Source: Crocinitomicaceae bacterium
Lineage (GTDB): Bacteria; Bacteroidota; Bacteroidia; Flavobacteriales_D; Crocinitomicaceae
Reading direction: 5' to 3'
NCBI GenBank assembly: GCA_029249445.1
Contig: JAQWHI010000019.1
Coordinates: forward strand, 62,001-126,000
DNA length: 64,000 nt
Within the stretch, counting starts at the first letter, position 1; each line of letters opens with the position of its first letter. The notes beneath the pieces are model-generated. The model saw nothing but the letters and a program-made list of their open reading frames with translations, was not told where the DNA came from and did no database searches. The position numbers and the translations under genes were made by a program. Positions 42,960-53,087 of the stretch are shown one piece after another.

Positions 42960-45692
42960 ATGGATAAAGTATCATATGTTGGTAATGCGGATGTTAACGC
43001 AATAGACCACCTGTACAAATTGTACGTTCAAGACCCTGAAAGCGTTGATATCGGTTGGCAAAAGTTTTTTGAAGGCTTTGATTTTGCGCGAATTAATTTT
43101 GAAGATGGCGGAGAAATTCCGGAAAACTTCCAAAAAGAATTTAAAGTAATTAACCTTATCAACGGATACCGCGACCGCGGACATTTGTTTACAAAAACGA
43201 ACCCTGTTCGTGAGCGAAGAACATACGCTCCAACCTTAGCCATTGAGAATTTTGGTCTAACAGCAGCTGATTTGGATAGTGTATTCCAAGCGGGTGAGGA
43301 AATAGGAATTGGACCAGCTACCTTGCATACTATTGTCGCAGATTTAGAAGAAACGTACTGCCAATCAATAGGTATTGAGTACACCTATATGAGAGAACCC
43401 GATCATATTGCTTGGTTCAAAAATCATATTGAACTGCGCAATCGACCAAAATACGATGCAGAAAAAAAGAAAGAGATCTACAGAAAGCTCGCAATAACGG
43501 CTGGATTTGAATCATTTCTTGGCAAAAAATTTGTTGGTCAAAAACGGTTCTCCGTGGAAGGGTTGGAAGTGTTGGTCCCAGCATTGGATGCCTTAGTTCA
43601 AAAAGGAGCAGACAATGGAGTTGAACAGTTTGTTGTCGGTATGGCACACCGTGGGCGATTGAATACGCTCACAAATGTTTTTGAAAAACGACCACGCGAT
43701 ATATTTTCGGAATTTGCAGGCAAAGAATTTGAAAAAGACGAACGCTTCGATGGTGATGTAAAATACCATCAAGGATTTACATCATTTATAAAATCTGAAA
43801 GTGGTAAAGACATTACCCTTACCCTCTCTCCAAATCCATCCCACCTTGAAGCTGTCAACCCAGTAGTTGAAGGAATTTCACGTGCAAAATTAGACCATTC
43901 CCTCGATAATGATGTAAGAAAAGTATGCCCAGTACTTATCCACGGAGATGCAGCAATTGCAGGACAAGGAATTGTGTATGAGATTATACAAATGGCGCAA
44001 CTGGAAGGGTACAAAACTGGAGGGACAATTCATATTGTAACCAACAATCAAGTCGGTTTTACAACGAACTATTTGGACGGACGATCGTCCACATATTGTA
44101 CGGATGTTGCTAAAACAACACTTTGCCCTGTTTTTCATGTCAATGGAGATGATGTTGAAGCAGTTGTTCAAGTAATGGAAATGGCTGTAGAGTATCGACA
44201 GCATTTTAATAGCGATATATTCATTGATTTGCTAGGGTATAGAAAATATGGGCACAACGAGGGAGATGAACCAAAGTTTACCCAACCGCACCTTTACAAT
44301 TTGATTGCAAAGCACCCAAACCCCAGAGATATCTATTTCAAACAATTGGAATCTGAGGGAGTGATCAATCGTGAGGACGCAAAAAAAATCACAGACAATT
44401 ACAACAATTTTCTCGAGAAAGAATACGCAGAATCGCAGGAGCATGAGAAAGCATTGGTCTACGACTTCTTGAGTGATGCCTGGGAGGGATATCGACACGG
44501 AAAAGAAAAGGATTTTGAAGTTTCACCAAAAACTGGAGTTCCAAAGAAGAAATTAAATGAATTGGGTAAAAAACTATCGACACTTCCAGAAGGGAAAAAA
44601 TACTTTCGTAAAATCTCCAAAATCTTCCGGGATCGCCTCAAAGGCATTGAAGAAGACCAATTGGATTGGGGAGCAGCAGAAATGCTAGCCTATGCGACTC
44701 TTTTGGCAGAAGGCCACCCCGTAAGATTGACAGGTCAAGATGTTGAACGAGGAACATTTTCTCACAGACACGCTGTCATCAAAACAGAAGATACTGAAGA
44801 AGAGATTGTAACTTTAAACCTACTTTCAGAACAACAGGCGCCTTTCACGATTTACAACTCACTGCTATCGGAATATGGTGTTCTTGGTTATGAATATGGC
44901 TATTCATTGGCCTGTCCGAAAGGGTTAACGATTTGGGAAGCTCAATTTGGAGATTTCTACAATGGGGCTCAAATCATGGTCGATCAGTTCATTACAGCAG
45001 GTGAAGACAAGTGGTCCACACAAAGCGGATTGGTTATGCTTTTACCACACGGTTATGAAGGACAAGGCGCAGAGCATTCAAGTGGCAGAATGGAGCGTTT
45101 CTTGCAACAATGTGCAGACTTGAACATTCAAGTAGTAAACACCTCTACCCCAGCGAATCACTTCCATTTATTACGAAGACAGTTAAAACGTGAGTTCAGA
45201 AAGCCATTGGTTGTATTCTCACCAAAAATGATTTTGCGTCACCCAAGGGCGACATCATCCTTGGATGAAATGGCAAAGGGGAACTTTAAAGAACTAATTG
45301 ATGATCCAAATGCACAAGTTGCGTCTGCTGATACCGTTGTGTTTTGCACAGGGAAATACTACTACGAGGCAACTGAAAAAGCAAAAGAACTTGGAGTAGA
45401 AAACATGGCATTTGTTCGAATTGAGCAACTTTATCCGTTGCCTACTAAACAAATTGATGGAATCCTCAAGAAATATAAAAACGCAAAGCATATTCTTTGG
45501 TCGCAAGAAGAACCTGCTAATATGGGGGCATGGACACATGTCGCCATGGAGTTAAGGCACATAAATATTCAAGGAATATGCAGGAGGCCTTCTGCTGCTG
45601 CTGCAGAAGGATCGCATGACCTTCACAAACGCAGGTTGGAACGACTGTTTAGCGAACTGTTCCAATATGGAAAAACAAAAGTCAAAGCTTAA
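42960..45692 (+). CDS. sucA: 2-oxoglutarate dehydrogenase E1 component
   Basis: 910 residues. The N-terminal segment (NADVNAIDHLYKLYVQDPESVDIGWQKFFEGF) is typical of E1o and binds E2. The thiamine diphosphate domain carries HGDAAIAGQGIVYE and NNQVGFTT; the C-terminal half has the transketolase pyrimidine domain and PHGYEGQGAEHSSGR. It decarboxylates 2-oxoglutarate in the TCA cycle and transfers the succinyl group to lipoyl-SucB. sucB follows after 13 bp. Confidence 0.98.
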   Translation: MDKVSYVGNADVNAIDHLYKLYVQDPESVDIGWQKFFEGFDFARINFEDGGEIPENFQKEFKVINLINGYRDRGHLFTKTNPVRERRTYAPTLAIENFGLTAADLDSVFQAGEEIGIGPATLHTIVADLEETYCQSIGIEYTYMREPDHIAWFKNHIELRNRPKYDAEKKKEIYRKLAITAGFESFLGKKFVGQKRFSVEGLEVLVPALDALVQKGADNGVEQFVVGMAHRGRLNTLTNVFEKRPRDIFSEFAGKEFEKDERFDGDVKYHQGFTSFIKSESGKDITLTLSPNPSHLEAVNPVVEGISRAKLDHSLDNDVRKVCPVLIHGDAAIAGQGIVYEIIQMAQLEGYKTGGTIHIVTNNQVGFTTNYLDGRSSTYCTDVAKTTLCPVFHVNGDDVEAVVQVMEMAVEYRQHFNSDIFIDLLGYRKYGHNEGDEPKFTQPHLYNLIAKHPNPRDIYFKQLESEGVINREDAKKITDNYNNFLEKEYAESQEHEKALVYDFLSDAWEGYRHGKEKDFEVSPKTGVPKKKLNELGKKLSTLPEGKKYFRKISKIFRDRLKGIEEDQLDWGAAEMLAYATLLAEGHPVRLTGQDVERGTFSHRHAVIKTEDTEEEIVTLNLLSEQQAPFTIYNSLLSEYGVLGYEYGYSLACPKGLTIWEAQFGDFYNGAQIMVDQFITAGEDKWSTQSGLVMLLPHGYEGQGAEHSSGRMERFLQQCADLNIQVVNTSTPANHFHLLRRQLKREFRKPLVVFSPKMILRHPRATSSLDEMAKGNFKELIDDPNAQVASADTVVFCTGKYYYEATEKAKELGVENMAFVRIEQLYPLPTKQIDGILKKYKNAKHILWSQEEPANMGAWTHVAMELRHINIQGICRRPSAAAAEGSHDLHKRRLERLFSELFQYGKTKVKA

Positions 45693-45705
45693 TTAAATTA
45701 ATTAT

Positions 45706-46971
45706 ATGTCGGTATTAGAAATGAAAGTGCCAAGTCCGGGAGAGTCAATTTCAGAAGTAGAAATTGCACAATGGCTGGTATCTGATGGTGATTATGTTGA
45801 AAAAGACCAAGCCATTGCAGAAGTTGATTCTGACAAGGCAACATTAGAATTACCTGCTGAGGAAAGTGGAACAATAACGCTGAAAGCAGAGGAAGGTGAT
45901 GCCGTTGAAGTAGGCGCTATAGTATGCCTTATTGACACATCAGCAGAACGTCCCGCAGGATTTGAATCAACTGCAGATACAACAGAATCCGTAGCGGTTC
46001 CAGAGCCTGTTAAAGCGAAGGTTGCACCAGAAGAAAAGACGGTAAGCCCTGATCCAGTTGAGAAAAAATCATATGCCGCAGGAACACCCTCAATTGCAGC
46101 GGCTAAGATTATGGCTGAAAATGATATAAATCCAAATCAAGTCAATGGTACAGGAAAAGGAGGGCGTATCACAAAGCAAGATGTTGTATCGGCAATGGCA
46201 GCAGGATTTGACGCTGGAGCAACTCAAGGATGGGGAGGAACACGTGAACAAAATCGCGAGAAAATGTCTATGATGCGTCGTAAAATTGCAGAGCGTCTAG
46301 TTGCAGTTAAAAACGAGACGGCAATGCTCACGACGTTTAACGAGGTTGATATGAAGCCAATAATGGACCTTCGTGCAAAATATAAAAAAGCATTCTCAGA
46401 ACATCACGAAGTCAATCTTGGATTTATGTCGTTCTTTACCAAAGCGGTGACGGAAGCATTAAATTTATTCCCAGCAGTTAACGCTCAAATCGATGGTAAG
46501 GAAATGATCTTGCACGATTATGCTGATATAGGAATTGCAGTATCTTCTCCAAAAGGATTGATGGTTCCTGTAGTTCGAAATGCGGAGCAAATGTCATTGG
46601 CAGAAATTGAGCGCGAAATAAAACGTCTCGCAATAAAAGCACGAGACGGGAAAATCACTCCTGACGAAATGACTGGTGGCACCTTCACAATTACCAATGG
46701 TGGTGTTTTTGGATCAATGTTATCGACCCCGATCATTAATCCTCCACAATCTGCTATCCTCGGAATGCACAACATTGTACAGCGTCCAGTAGCTATTGAT
46801 GGAAAAGTAGAAATCCGACCAATTATGTATTTAGCACTCTCATACGACCACCGCATTATTGACGGTAAGGAAAGTGTGAGCTTCTTGGTGAAAGTAAAAG
46901 AAATGCTAGAAAATCCGGAACGAATGCTGTTCGGCGCAAAAAATCCATTAGAAGTATTGCTGGGACTTTAA
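45706..46971 (+). CDS. sucB: Dihydrolipoyllysine succinyltransferase, E2 of 2-oxoglutarate dehydrogenase
   Basis: 421 residues. One N-terminal lipoyl domain with the lipoylated Lys44 in [12 protein letters not shown], a linker rich in Ala/Glu/Pro, a peripheral-subunit-binding domain ([24 protein letters not shown]) and the catalytic acyltransferase domain with SYDHRIIDG near the C-terminus. It forms the complex core. The lipoyl group comes from LipB, encoded at 13606. A strong terminator follows, so sucAB is a two-gene operon. Confidence 0.98.
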   Translation: MSVLEMKVPSPGESISEVEIAQWLVSDGDYVEKDQAIAEVDSDKATLELPAEESGTITLKAEEGDAVEVGAIVCLIDTSAERPAGFESTADTTESVAVPEPVKAKVAPEEKTVSPDPVEKKSYAAGTPSIAAAKIMAENDINPNQVNGTGKGGRITKQDVVSAMAAGFDAGATQGWGGTREQNREKMSMMRRKIAERLVAVKNETAMLTTFNEVDMKPIMDLRAKYKKAFSEHHEVNLGFMSFFTKAVTEALNLFPAVNAQIDGKEMILHDYADIGIAVSSPKGLMVPVVRNAEQMSLAEIEREIKRLAIKARDGKITPDEMTGGTFTITNGGVFGSMLSTPIINPPQSAILGMHNIVQRPVAIDGKVEIRPIMYLALSYDHRIIDGKESVSFLVKVKEMLENPERMLFGAKNPLEVLLGL

Positions 46972-46991
46972 GAATCCAAATTCATATCGAG

Positions 46992-47023
46992 ACGTCCTAC
47001 TTTGCAAGTAGGACGTTTTTTAT
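46992..47023 (+). terminator. Intrinsic terminator of sucAB
   Basis: Perfect 11-bp stem ACGTCCTACTT / AAGTAGGACGT with a 3-nt loop, then TTTTTTAT. It starts 20 bp after the sucB stop. Confidence 0.9.
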
Positions 47024-47178
47024 TTAGAATCGCTGACATTTCTTAGATTAAGGAGAAATGATAAATAAGCTGCCAATAAACCCGACGGATGAGAAAATCA
47101 ACACTTCATCCAATCTTTCACATCTTTTAAGAAATAAAATGGTCAAGAAATAGCTACATTAGTTTTTGATTTATACCC

Positions 47179-48948
47179 ATGACTCCAAACGATTTTTACA
47201 CTGAAAACATAAAGATATTTGAAACGCAAATTTCAGCATTGAAAAAACGCATTTTCGCGTTATCCATGCTGCGGCTTTTCGTATTTCTAGCAATGGCAGC
47301 CTCTGTCTACTTTTTCTTCAGAAATAGTCAACTAATCCTGATTGCATTATCTGTTGGATTTATCTTATTTCTACTGCTTGTTAATCAGTATTCTAATCTG
47401 AAAAACAAGTTGAAGTATTTAAATAAAATACATCAACTAAATCAGCTAGAAATTAAAGTCTCAAATGGGGATTTATCAGAATTAGAAAATGGAAACCAAT
47501 ATATTTTTGAAGGACATCACTTCAATCAGGATATCGATTTATTTGGCGAAGGATCATTGTTCCAAATTATAAACCGGACTGCCACTAAAAACGGACAGAA
47601 ACAATTGGCAGCGTGGCTGAACTCCAACAATATTGATCAAATCAAGGAAAAACAAAAAGCGACTCAAGAGATTGCGGAAAAAGCAAATTGGCGTCAAAAC
47701 TATACCACTATTGCTGCTCTAATTGAATCTGATGTTGAGTCTGACACAATAACGCAGTGGGTTCGTTCGTACAAAGCATTTACCCCGAATATCTTTAAGT
47801 GGGTTCCGATTTTATTTTCTATACTATCATTTATTGGAATCCTTTGTTATTGGGTGGGATTCATCAATGGATACATTCTTTTAACTTGGTTTTTATTCGG
47901 ACTTGGAATCACAGGAAGGTATTTAAAAAAGACAACCGATCTTTACAAAATCACAAGCAAAATTAACGACTTTTTTGCGCAATATGCCCAACTCCTTTTG
48001 TCCATAGAAAAAGAAGAGTTTGAATGTGAACTACTCCAAAACTGGGGAAATTCTATCAAAACGAGTGGCATAAATGCATCAGAACGACTCAATGAACTCG
48101 CAAAGGAGATCGACCTGCTATCCAATAGAAACAATATGATATTTGCTCCATTGGCAAATGGTTTTTTGTTATGGGACTTACGATACACCTATCGTATCGA
48201 AAAATGGATCAAAAAATTTGATAATGCAATGATCGATTGGTTCTCTATTGTTGAAATGTTTGATGCAATGAACTCCTTTGGTAATTTTGGTTTCAATCAG
48301 AAAAATTACGTCTACCCCACTGTTCAATCAGACCACAAAATCCAACTTGAGGTGAAAGACATAGGGCACCCATTGCTTGACGCAACGAAAATGGTGAAAA
48401 ACTCCATTAAAGTTCACAATGATGACTTTTTTATTGTCACGGGTGCCAATATGGCGGGGAAAAGCACCTTCCTTAGAACAATCGCAATAAATCTGGTTCT
48501 AGCTAACTGTGGTCTACCAGTCTGCGCTGAATCTTTTGCATATCGCCCAATAAAGTTAATCTCTAGTATGCGTACTTCAGATTCATTATTGAACGATGAA
48601 TCCTACTTCTTTTCGGAACTTAAGCGATTAAAGTTCATTATTGAAGCCATCAAAAAAGAAAGCTATTTCATTATTCTTGATGAGATTTTAAAAGGAACAA
48701 ATAGCAAAGACAAAGCGGAAGGCTCACAGAAGTTCATCGAAAAACTAGTGAATTCATCTGCCACGGGATTACTTGCCACTCACGACTTGAGTATTTGTGC
48801 CATGGAAAAGAAACTCCCTCAAATAAGAAACTACTATTTCGAGGCATCCATTATAAAAAATGAATTGCATTTCGATTACAAAATAAAAAAAGGAGTTTGT
48901 CAAAATATGAATGCATCGTTTTTACTTCACAAAATGAAAATCATTTGA
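47179..48948 (+). CDS. Membrane-anchored MutS-like ATPase
   Basis: 589 residues. Two hydrophobic pairs are visible: one near residues 31-70 and one near 212-250, so the N-terminal half is membrane-embedded. The C-terminal MutS ABC-type ATPase has the Walker A motif GANMAGKSTFLR, the signature region SSMRTSDSLLNDESYFFSEL, Walker B FIILDEILKGTNS and the switch ATHDLS. The mismatch-recognition and connector domains of canonical MutS are absent. Such proteins are common in Bacteroidota but their job is unknown; the membrane helices make a role in classical mismatch repair unlikely (inference). Independent unit between two terminators. Confidence 0.9.
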   Translation: MTPNDFYTENIKIFETQISALKKRIFALSMLRLFVFLAMAASVYFFFRNSQLILIALSVGFILFLLLVNQYSNLKNKLKYLNKIHQLNQLEIKVSNGDLSELENGNQYIFEGHHFNQDIDLFGEGSLFQIINRTATKNGQKQLAAWLNSNNIDQIKEKQKATQEIAEKANWRQNYTTIAALIESDVESDTITQWVRSYKAFTPNIFKWVPILFSILSFIGILCYWVGFINGYILLTWFLFGLGITGRYLKKTTDLYKITSKINDFFAQYAQLLLSIEKEEFECELLQNWGNSIKTSGINASERLNELAKEIDLLSNRNNMIFAPLANGFLLWDLRYTYRIEKWIKKFDNAMIDWFSIVEMFDAMNSFGNFGFNQKNYVYPTVQSDHKIQLEVKDIGHPLLDATKMVKNSIKVHNDDFFIVTGANMAGKSTFLRTIAINLVLANCGLPVCAESFAYRPIKLISSMRTSDSLLNDESYFFSELKRLKFIIEAIKKESYFIILDEILKGTNSKDKAEGSQKFIEKLVNSSATGLLATHDLSICAMEKKLPQIRNYYFEASIIKNELHFDYKIKKGVCQNMNASFLLHKMKII

Positions 48949-48964
48949 TCTTAACGGTGATCTC

Positions 48965-48996
48965 TTTGCAGTAAAGGAATATATCTATTATCTTCG
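48965..48996 (+). promoter_or_regulatory. Promoter of the T9SS cargo gene
   Basis: TTTG at 48965-48968, a 20-bp spacer and TATCTTCG at 48989-48996 (one mismatch to TAnnTTTG), 15 bp before the ATG. Confidence 0.55.
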
Positions 48997-49011
48997 TGAA
49001 AAATCAACACT

Positions 49012-50796
49012 ATGAAAAAAATAACTTTGAGTATTGTTTCACTTTCTATTGCTAGTGCAGTTTCTGCGCAAACAAACACTGATCAAGTGATAGGGAAAAC
49101 ACTACAAACACCAATTATTAAATCAGGAATTAAAGCACCAGAGGTTGTTTCGGAAAAAGCCATTTTATGGGGCCCAAATAGTTTCAGTACACCAAGTGAA
49201 TGGTCATTTACAGACAATGCAGCATCAGGTGACAACTGGGTTATTGGCACCGGAGTGCCATCAGGCGCATTTGCTATCGACGGGATTACTTCAACTACCG
49301 CAGCAGATGGTTTTGCTTTGTATGATTCCGACTTAATGTGTTCAGGAAACCAAAACGCAGATGTCTACTTCAACACACCTATCGACCTATCTGCAAATAC
49401 TGCTGTCGCAGTTGAATTCGAATCTTTCTACAGACAATATCAAGGTAATTGTTACGTAATTGCAAGTACAGACGGTGTTACATGGACAGAAATTCCTGTT
49501 CACGATGACCTTTCTGTTAATGCCTCAAGCCCAAACCCTGATATCGTAACAGCAAATGTATCTGCTGTTGTAGGTGGATCATCTACAGCTTACATCGGGT
49601 TCCGTTACATCGGAGGATGCGACTACGCATGGATGGTTGATGATGTTTCCATTGTTACCCTTCCAGATAATGACATCGGGTTAATTCGTGGATGGCACGG
49701 AGATATTTTAAACGATTGGGAATATTCAATGACTCCATTAACGCAAGTACGTGAGATGATTGCGGGTGTTGTTGTTGAAAACCAAGGAGGATTGGATCAA
49801 ACATTTGATTTAACATGTGATGTTTATGACGCGTCAGGAATTGTTTCAACATCAATGCAAACAATTACGCTTGCTGTATCTGATGATGACACCATCTGGT
49901 TCAACACTGGATTCACTCCATCTGCAAATGGAGATTACTGGGCAGAGTTCAGTATTCCTGCTGACCAAGACCCTTCTGATGATACATACATGACAAGTAC
50001 GCTGAACGTAAATGATAACTTGATGGCCCACGATTATGGTGCGGTCGGTTCTTACGGTTGGAACCCAGCAGCTGCAGACCCAACAAATGCGCAAGCTCCT
50101 CATTCATGGGGGAACATTTACTACCCTGAAGTAGACCAACAAATTTGGGGAGTCGATGTTAACTTTGCAACTGGAACAACACCTGACCTCTACGTTACAG
50201 TGCGTGTTCAAGAAATGGATGCATCAGGATCAATTCAGGATCCATTGACATTTAACAATGAAACAGGGCACACAATTGCACAAAGCGAAGTTGGTTCGGC
50301 AATTACCACAATCATATTCCCAAGCCCTTCTATGCTTGAAGCAGGAAAAGGATATATGGTCGATGTATATAAAGTTGATGGAACAAGTGGAAGTGAAGAA
50401 TTAAGACTGGGAGGATCTGATTCCTCAACTGAAGATGATGACTTCTCAACCTTTGGATACGGTCCTTATGGAACTGGAGGCGCTGTAAACTATTATAATA
50501 GTTGGGAATTTGCTCCTTATATCCGAGCGAATTTTGATGCTTCTTTAGCAGTAGAGACGATTGCCCTCGAAGGTGTTAGTGTGTATCCAAACCCATCAGA
50601 AGGTCTCATCACAATCTCAAATGCCAACAATGAAAAAAATACAATCGTGATTTCAAATGCGACAGGAAAAGTAGTTTACAATCAATCGGTATCAATGGAT
50701 ACTTCAATTGATTTGTCATCATTTGGATCAGGGCTTTACGTAGTGAACGTTTCAAATGAAAACGGCTCTCACATTGAGAAAGTTGTTATCAAGTAA
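49012..50796 (+). CDS. T9SS-secreted protein with choice-of-anchor J-like domain
   Basis: 594 residues. Signal peptide MKKITLSIVSLSIASAVSAQ. Residues about 50-215 form a jelly-roll of the MAM/choice-of-anchor type (WSFTDNAASGDNWVIGTG ... YAWMVDDVSI). A CARDB-like beta domain follows (GVVVENQGGLDQTFDLTC), then a region with many Asp residues (EDDDFSTFGYG) and the T9SS sorting domain (VSVYPNPSEGLITISNAN ... IEKVVIK). No catalytic motif is seen; adhesion or surface-layer function is possible. It has its own promoter and terminator, typical of a highly expressed monocistron. Confidence 0.9.
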   Translation: MKKITLSIVSLSIASAVSAQTNTDQVIGKTLQTPIIKSGIKAPEVVSEKAILWGPNSFSTPSEWSFTDNAASGDNWVIGTGVPSGAFAIDGITSTTAADGFALYDSDLMCSGNQNADVYFNTPIDLSANTAVAVEFESFYRQYQGNCYVIASTDGVTWTEIPVHDDLSVNASSPNPDIVTANVSAVVGGSSTAYIGFRYIGGCDYAWMVDDVSIVTLPDNDIGLIRGWHGDILNDWEYSMTPLTQVREMIAGVVVENQGGLDQTFDLTCDVYDASGIVSTSMQTITLAVSDDDTIWFNTGFTPSANGDYWAEFSIPADQDPSDDTYMTSTLNVNDNLMAHDYGAVGSYGWNPAAADPTNAQAPHSWGNIYYPEVDQQIWGVDVNFATGTTPDLYVTVRVQEMDASGSIQDPLTFNNETGHTIAQSEVGSAITTIIFPSPSMLEAGKGYMVDVYKVDGTSGSEELRLGGSDSSTEDDDFSTFGYGPYGTGGAVNYYNSWEFAPYIRANFDASLAVETIALEGVSVYPNPSEGLITISNANNEKNTIVISNATGKVVYNQSVSMDTSIDLSSFGSGLYVVNVSNENGSHIEKVVIK

Positions 50797-50849
50797 AAAA
50801 ATGTTCTTTTTTGGTTTGCTTTAGTGAACCCAATAAAGTAAGGAATATT

Positions 50850-50878
50850 AGCGCCTCAGTAATCTGAGGCGCTTTTTT
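50850..50878 (+). terminator. Intrinsic terminator of the T9SS cargo gene
   Basis: Perfect 10-bp stem AGCGCCTCAG / CTGAGGCGCT with loop TAAT, then TTTTT. Confidence 0.92.
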
Positions 50879-50992
50879 ATTCACATCAAGTTTGATTCAT
50901 TGAAGAAATAATGTTTGATAACTTATGTTAAAAAAACCGCCAGACACAATATTTTAACAATCAAATCGTAACTAATATATGCTTAAGTTGAC

Positions 50993-51107
50993 AAGCAGTG
51001 AAAATTGGCACGCAATTTGGAACTGCTTAGTTAATTACCAAAATTAAGTTTTCATAAATAGTAGTAGTTTAGGTTTTGAAAAGGAAAGATACCCATCTTT
51101 CCTTTTC
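50993..51107 (+). ncRNA. Candidate small RNA ending in an orphan terminator
   Basis: Between two strong terminators (50850 and 51078) there is no ORF. The interval holds a two-tier hairpin: outer AAGCAGT / ACTGCTT at 50993-50999 and 51022-51028, inner AAATTG / CAATTT at 51002-51007 and 51013-51018. Its centre also reads TTGGCACGCAATTTGG, close to a sigma-54 promoter (-24 GG kept, -12 GC changed to GG). A strong stem-loop with T-rich tail follows. A terminator with no gene in front of it implies a short transcript. The 5' end is not defined. Confidence 0.35.
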
Positions 51108-51112
51108 TTTTA
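51078..51112 (+). terminator. Orphan intrinsic terminator
   Basis: Perfect 13-bp stem GAAAAGGAAAGAT / ATCTTTCCTTTTC with loop ACCC, then TTTTATTT. No coding sequence lies between it and the previous terminator 200 bp upstream. Confidence 0.85.
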
Positions 51113-51204
51113 TTTAAGCCGCAGAATTATGAACTAGAAATTGAATCAAAGAAACTTCAAGAAATAAACACATTCTTCTGACTTTAAATTCCATTATTTT
51201 GCCG

Positions 51205-51212
51205 TATTTTTG
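51205..51212 (+). promoter_or_regulatory. -7 box for lepA
   Basis: TATTTTTG, exact TAnnTTTG, 36 bp before the ATG at 51249. It overlaps a TTG at 51210 that opens a longer frame, so that longer start is unlikely. Confidence 0.5.
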
Positions 51213-51248
51213 GGCGCGCTAAGTGCAATCACGAGGCACACTGGAACT

Positions 51249-53045
51249 ATGAGGAATATTCGAAATTTTTGCATTATCGCACACATTGATCACGGGAAAA
51301 GTACTCTCGCGGATCGTTTACTGCAAACTACAGGAACGATCTCGGATCGTGAAATGCAAAACCAAGCACTCGATGATATGGACTTGGAACGTGAACGTGG
51401 TATCACCATTAAGAGTCACGCTATTCAGATGAACCATTCACATGAAGGTGAAGAATATATCCTGAATTTAATTGATACCCCGGGACATGTTGATTTCTCT
51501 TATGAAGTTTCCCGTTCTATCGCAGCCTGCGAGGGAGCACTTTTGATCGTTGATGCTGCGCAAGGAATAGAAGCCCAAACAATTTCGAACCTTTATTTGG
51601 CCTTAGAACACGATCTTGAGATCATTCCAATTCTCAATAAAATGGATCTTCCTGGTGCGATGCCTGAAGAGGTAACGGATCAAATTGTTGACTTAATTGG
51701 TTGCGATCCAACAGATGTGATCCCAGCCTCAGGAAAAACTGGATTGGGAGTTGATCAAATTCTCGATGCGGTAATCAACCGTATACCTGCACCAACTGGT
51801 AATGAAGATGCTCCTTTGGAAGCAATGATATTTGACTCTGTGTTCAATTCATTTCGTGGAATTATCGCCTACTATCGTGTTAGAAATGGCGTCATCCGTA
51901 AAGGTGATCGTGTCAAATTTTTCAATACTGGGAAAAGTTATGGGGCTGAAGAAATCGGAGTTCTTAAAATGGATCTAAGCCCTCAAAAAGAGGTGAAAGC
52001 GGGAGATGTTGGATACATTATTTCCGGAATTAAAAAAGCAGCAGAAGTCAAAGTTGGAGATACAATAACTACAGAAGAAAGCCCTTGTAGTGGAGCCATC
52101 CAAGGATTTGAGGATGTAAAACCAATGGTCTTCTCAGGAATATACCCTGTTGATACAGAAGACTACGAGGAGTTACGTTACTCTATGGAAAAGCTTCAAC
52201 TGAACGACTCTTCCTTAGTTTTTGAACCAGAATCATCTGCCGCTCTTGGTTTTGGATTTAGATGTGGCTTCTTGGGAATGCTTCACATGGAAATAATTCA
52301 GGAACGCCTTGAGCGTGAATTTAATATGACGGTGATTACCACGGTACCCAACGTATCGTACAAAGCATACATGAAAAAGAATCTAGATCATGCGCTCATA
52401 GTAAATAATCCATCAGAACTTCCAGATCCATCGGGAATGGAAATGATCGAAGAACCATACATTAAAGCACAAGTCATTACAAAAGCTGAATATGTGGGAC
52501 AAATAATGAATTTGTGTATCGAAAAACGAGGTGAACTAACCAATCAGATCTATTTAACGCAGGATCGAGTTGAATTGAGTTTTGAAATGCCAATGGGAGA
52601 AATTGTTTTTGACTTTTATGACCGTCTAAAAACAGTATCTCGTGGATACGCATCATTCGATTACCATCCAATAGGTTACAAGAAATCTGATCTAATTAAA
52701 ATGGACTTATTACTAAATGGGGAGCAAGTTGATGCACTTTCTGCATTGGTACACCGAAGCAATGCCTTCGATCTCGGCAAGAAAATCTGTCTGAAATTAA
52801 AGGACCTTATTCCACGACAACAATTTGAAATTCCTATTCAAGCGGCCATTGGGGCAAAAATTATCGCAAGAGAAACAATAAAAGCACTACGGAAAGACGT
52901 TACAGCAAAATGTTATGGAGGTGATATCACGCGGAAACGAAAACTGTTGGAAAAACAAAAAGCAGGGAAAAAGCGTATGCGCCAGGTTGGAAGAGTAGAA
53001 ATTCCACAAGAGGCGTTCTTGGCTGTACTGAAACTGAACGATTAA
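51249..53045 (+). CDS. lepA: Elongation factor 4 (LepA) ribosomal GTPase
   Basis: 598 residues from ATG 51249 ([18 protein letters not shown]). G1 [10 protein letters not shown]3 DTPGH and G4 NKMD are intact, as is the LepA-specific C-terminal domain ([24 protein letters not shown]). It acts on ribosomes, promoting back-translocation or initiation-related steps. Convergent with the DUF3108 gene 42 bp away. Confidence 0.98.
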   Translation: MRNIRNFCIIAHIDHGKSTLADRLLQTTGTISDREMQNQALDDMDLERERGITIKSHAIQMNHSHEGEEYILNLIDTPGHVDFSYEVSRSIAACEGALLIVDAAQGIEAQTISNLYLALEHDLEIIPILNKMDLPGAMPEEVTDQIVDLIGCDPTDVIPASGKTGLGVDQILDAVINRIPAPTGNEDAPLEAMIFDSVFNSFRGIIAYYRVRNGVIRKGDRVKFFNTGKSYGAEEIGVLKMDLSPQKEVKAGDVGYIISGIKKAAEVKVGDTITTEESPCSGAIQGFEDVKPMVFSGIYPVDTEDYEELRYSMEKLQLNDSSLVFEPESSAALGFGFRCGFLGMLHMEIIQERLEREFNMTVITTVPNVSYKAYMKKNLDHALIVNNPSELPDPSGMEMIEEPYIKAQVITKAEYVGQIMNLCIEKRGELTNQIYLTQDRVELSFEMPMGEIVFDFYDRLKTVSRGYASFDYHPIGYKKSDLIKMDLLLNGEQVDALSALVHRSNAFDLGKKICLKLKDLIPRQQFEIPIQAAIGAKIIARETIKALRKDVTAKCYGGDITRKRKLLEKQKAGKKRMRQVGRVEIPQEAFLAVLKLND

Positions 53046-53087
53046 AATAGTGCCAATAAAACTTCTTTCGCAACAGATTCTATAAAA

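Noticed and set aside
51005-51020. Sigma-54 promoter as a firm call
   Set aside because: The -12 element has GG where GC is nearly invariant, and the same bases form a hairpin stem and loop; kept only as an alternative within the small RNA candidate.
51210-51248. TTG start adding 13 residues to LepA
   Set aside because: The -7 promoter box overlaps this TTG, and [18 protein letters not shown] is the family N-terminus.
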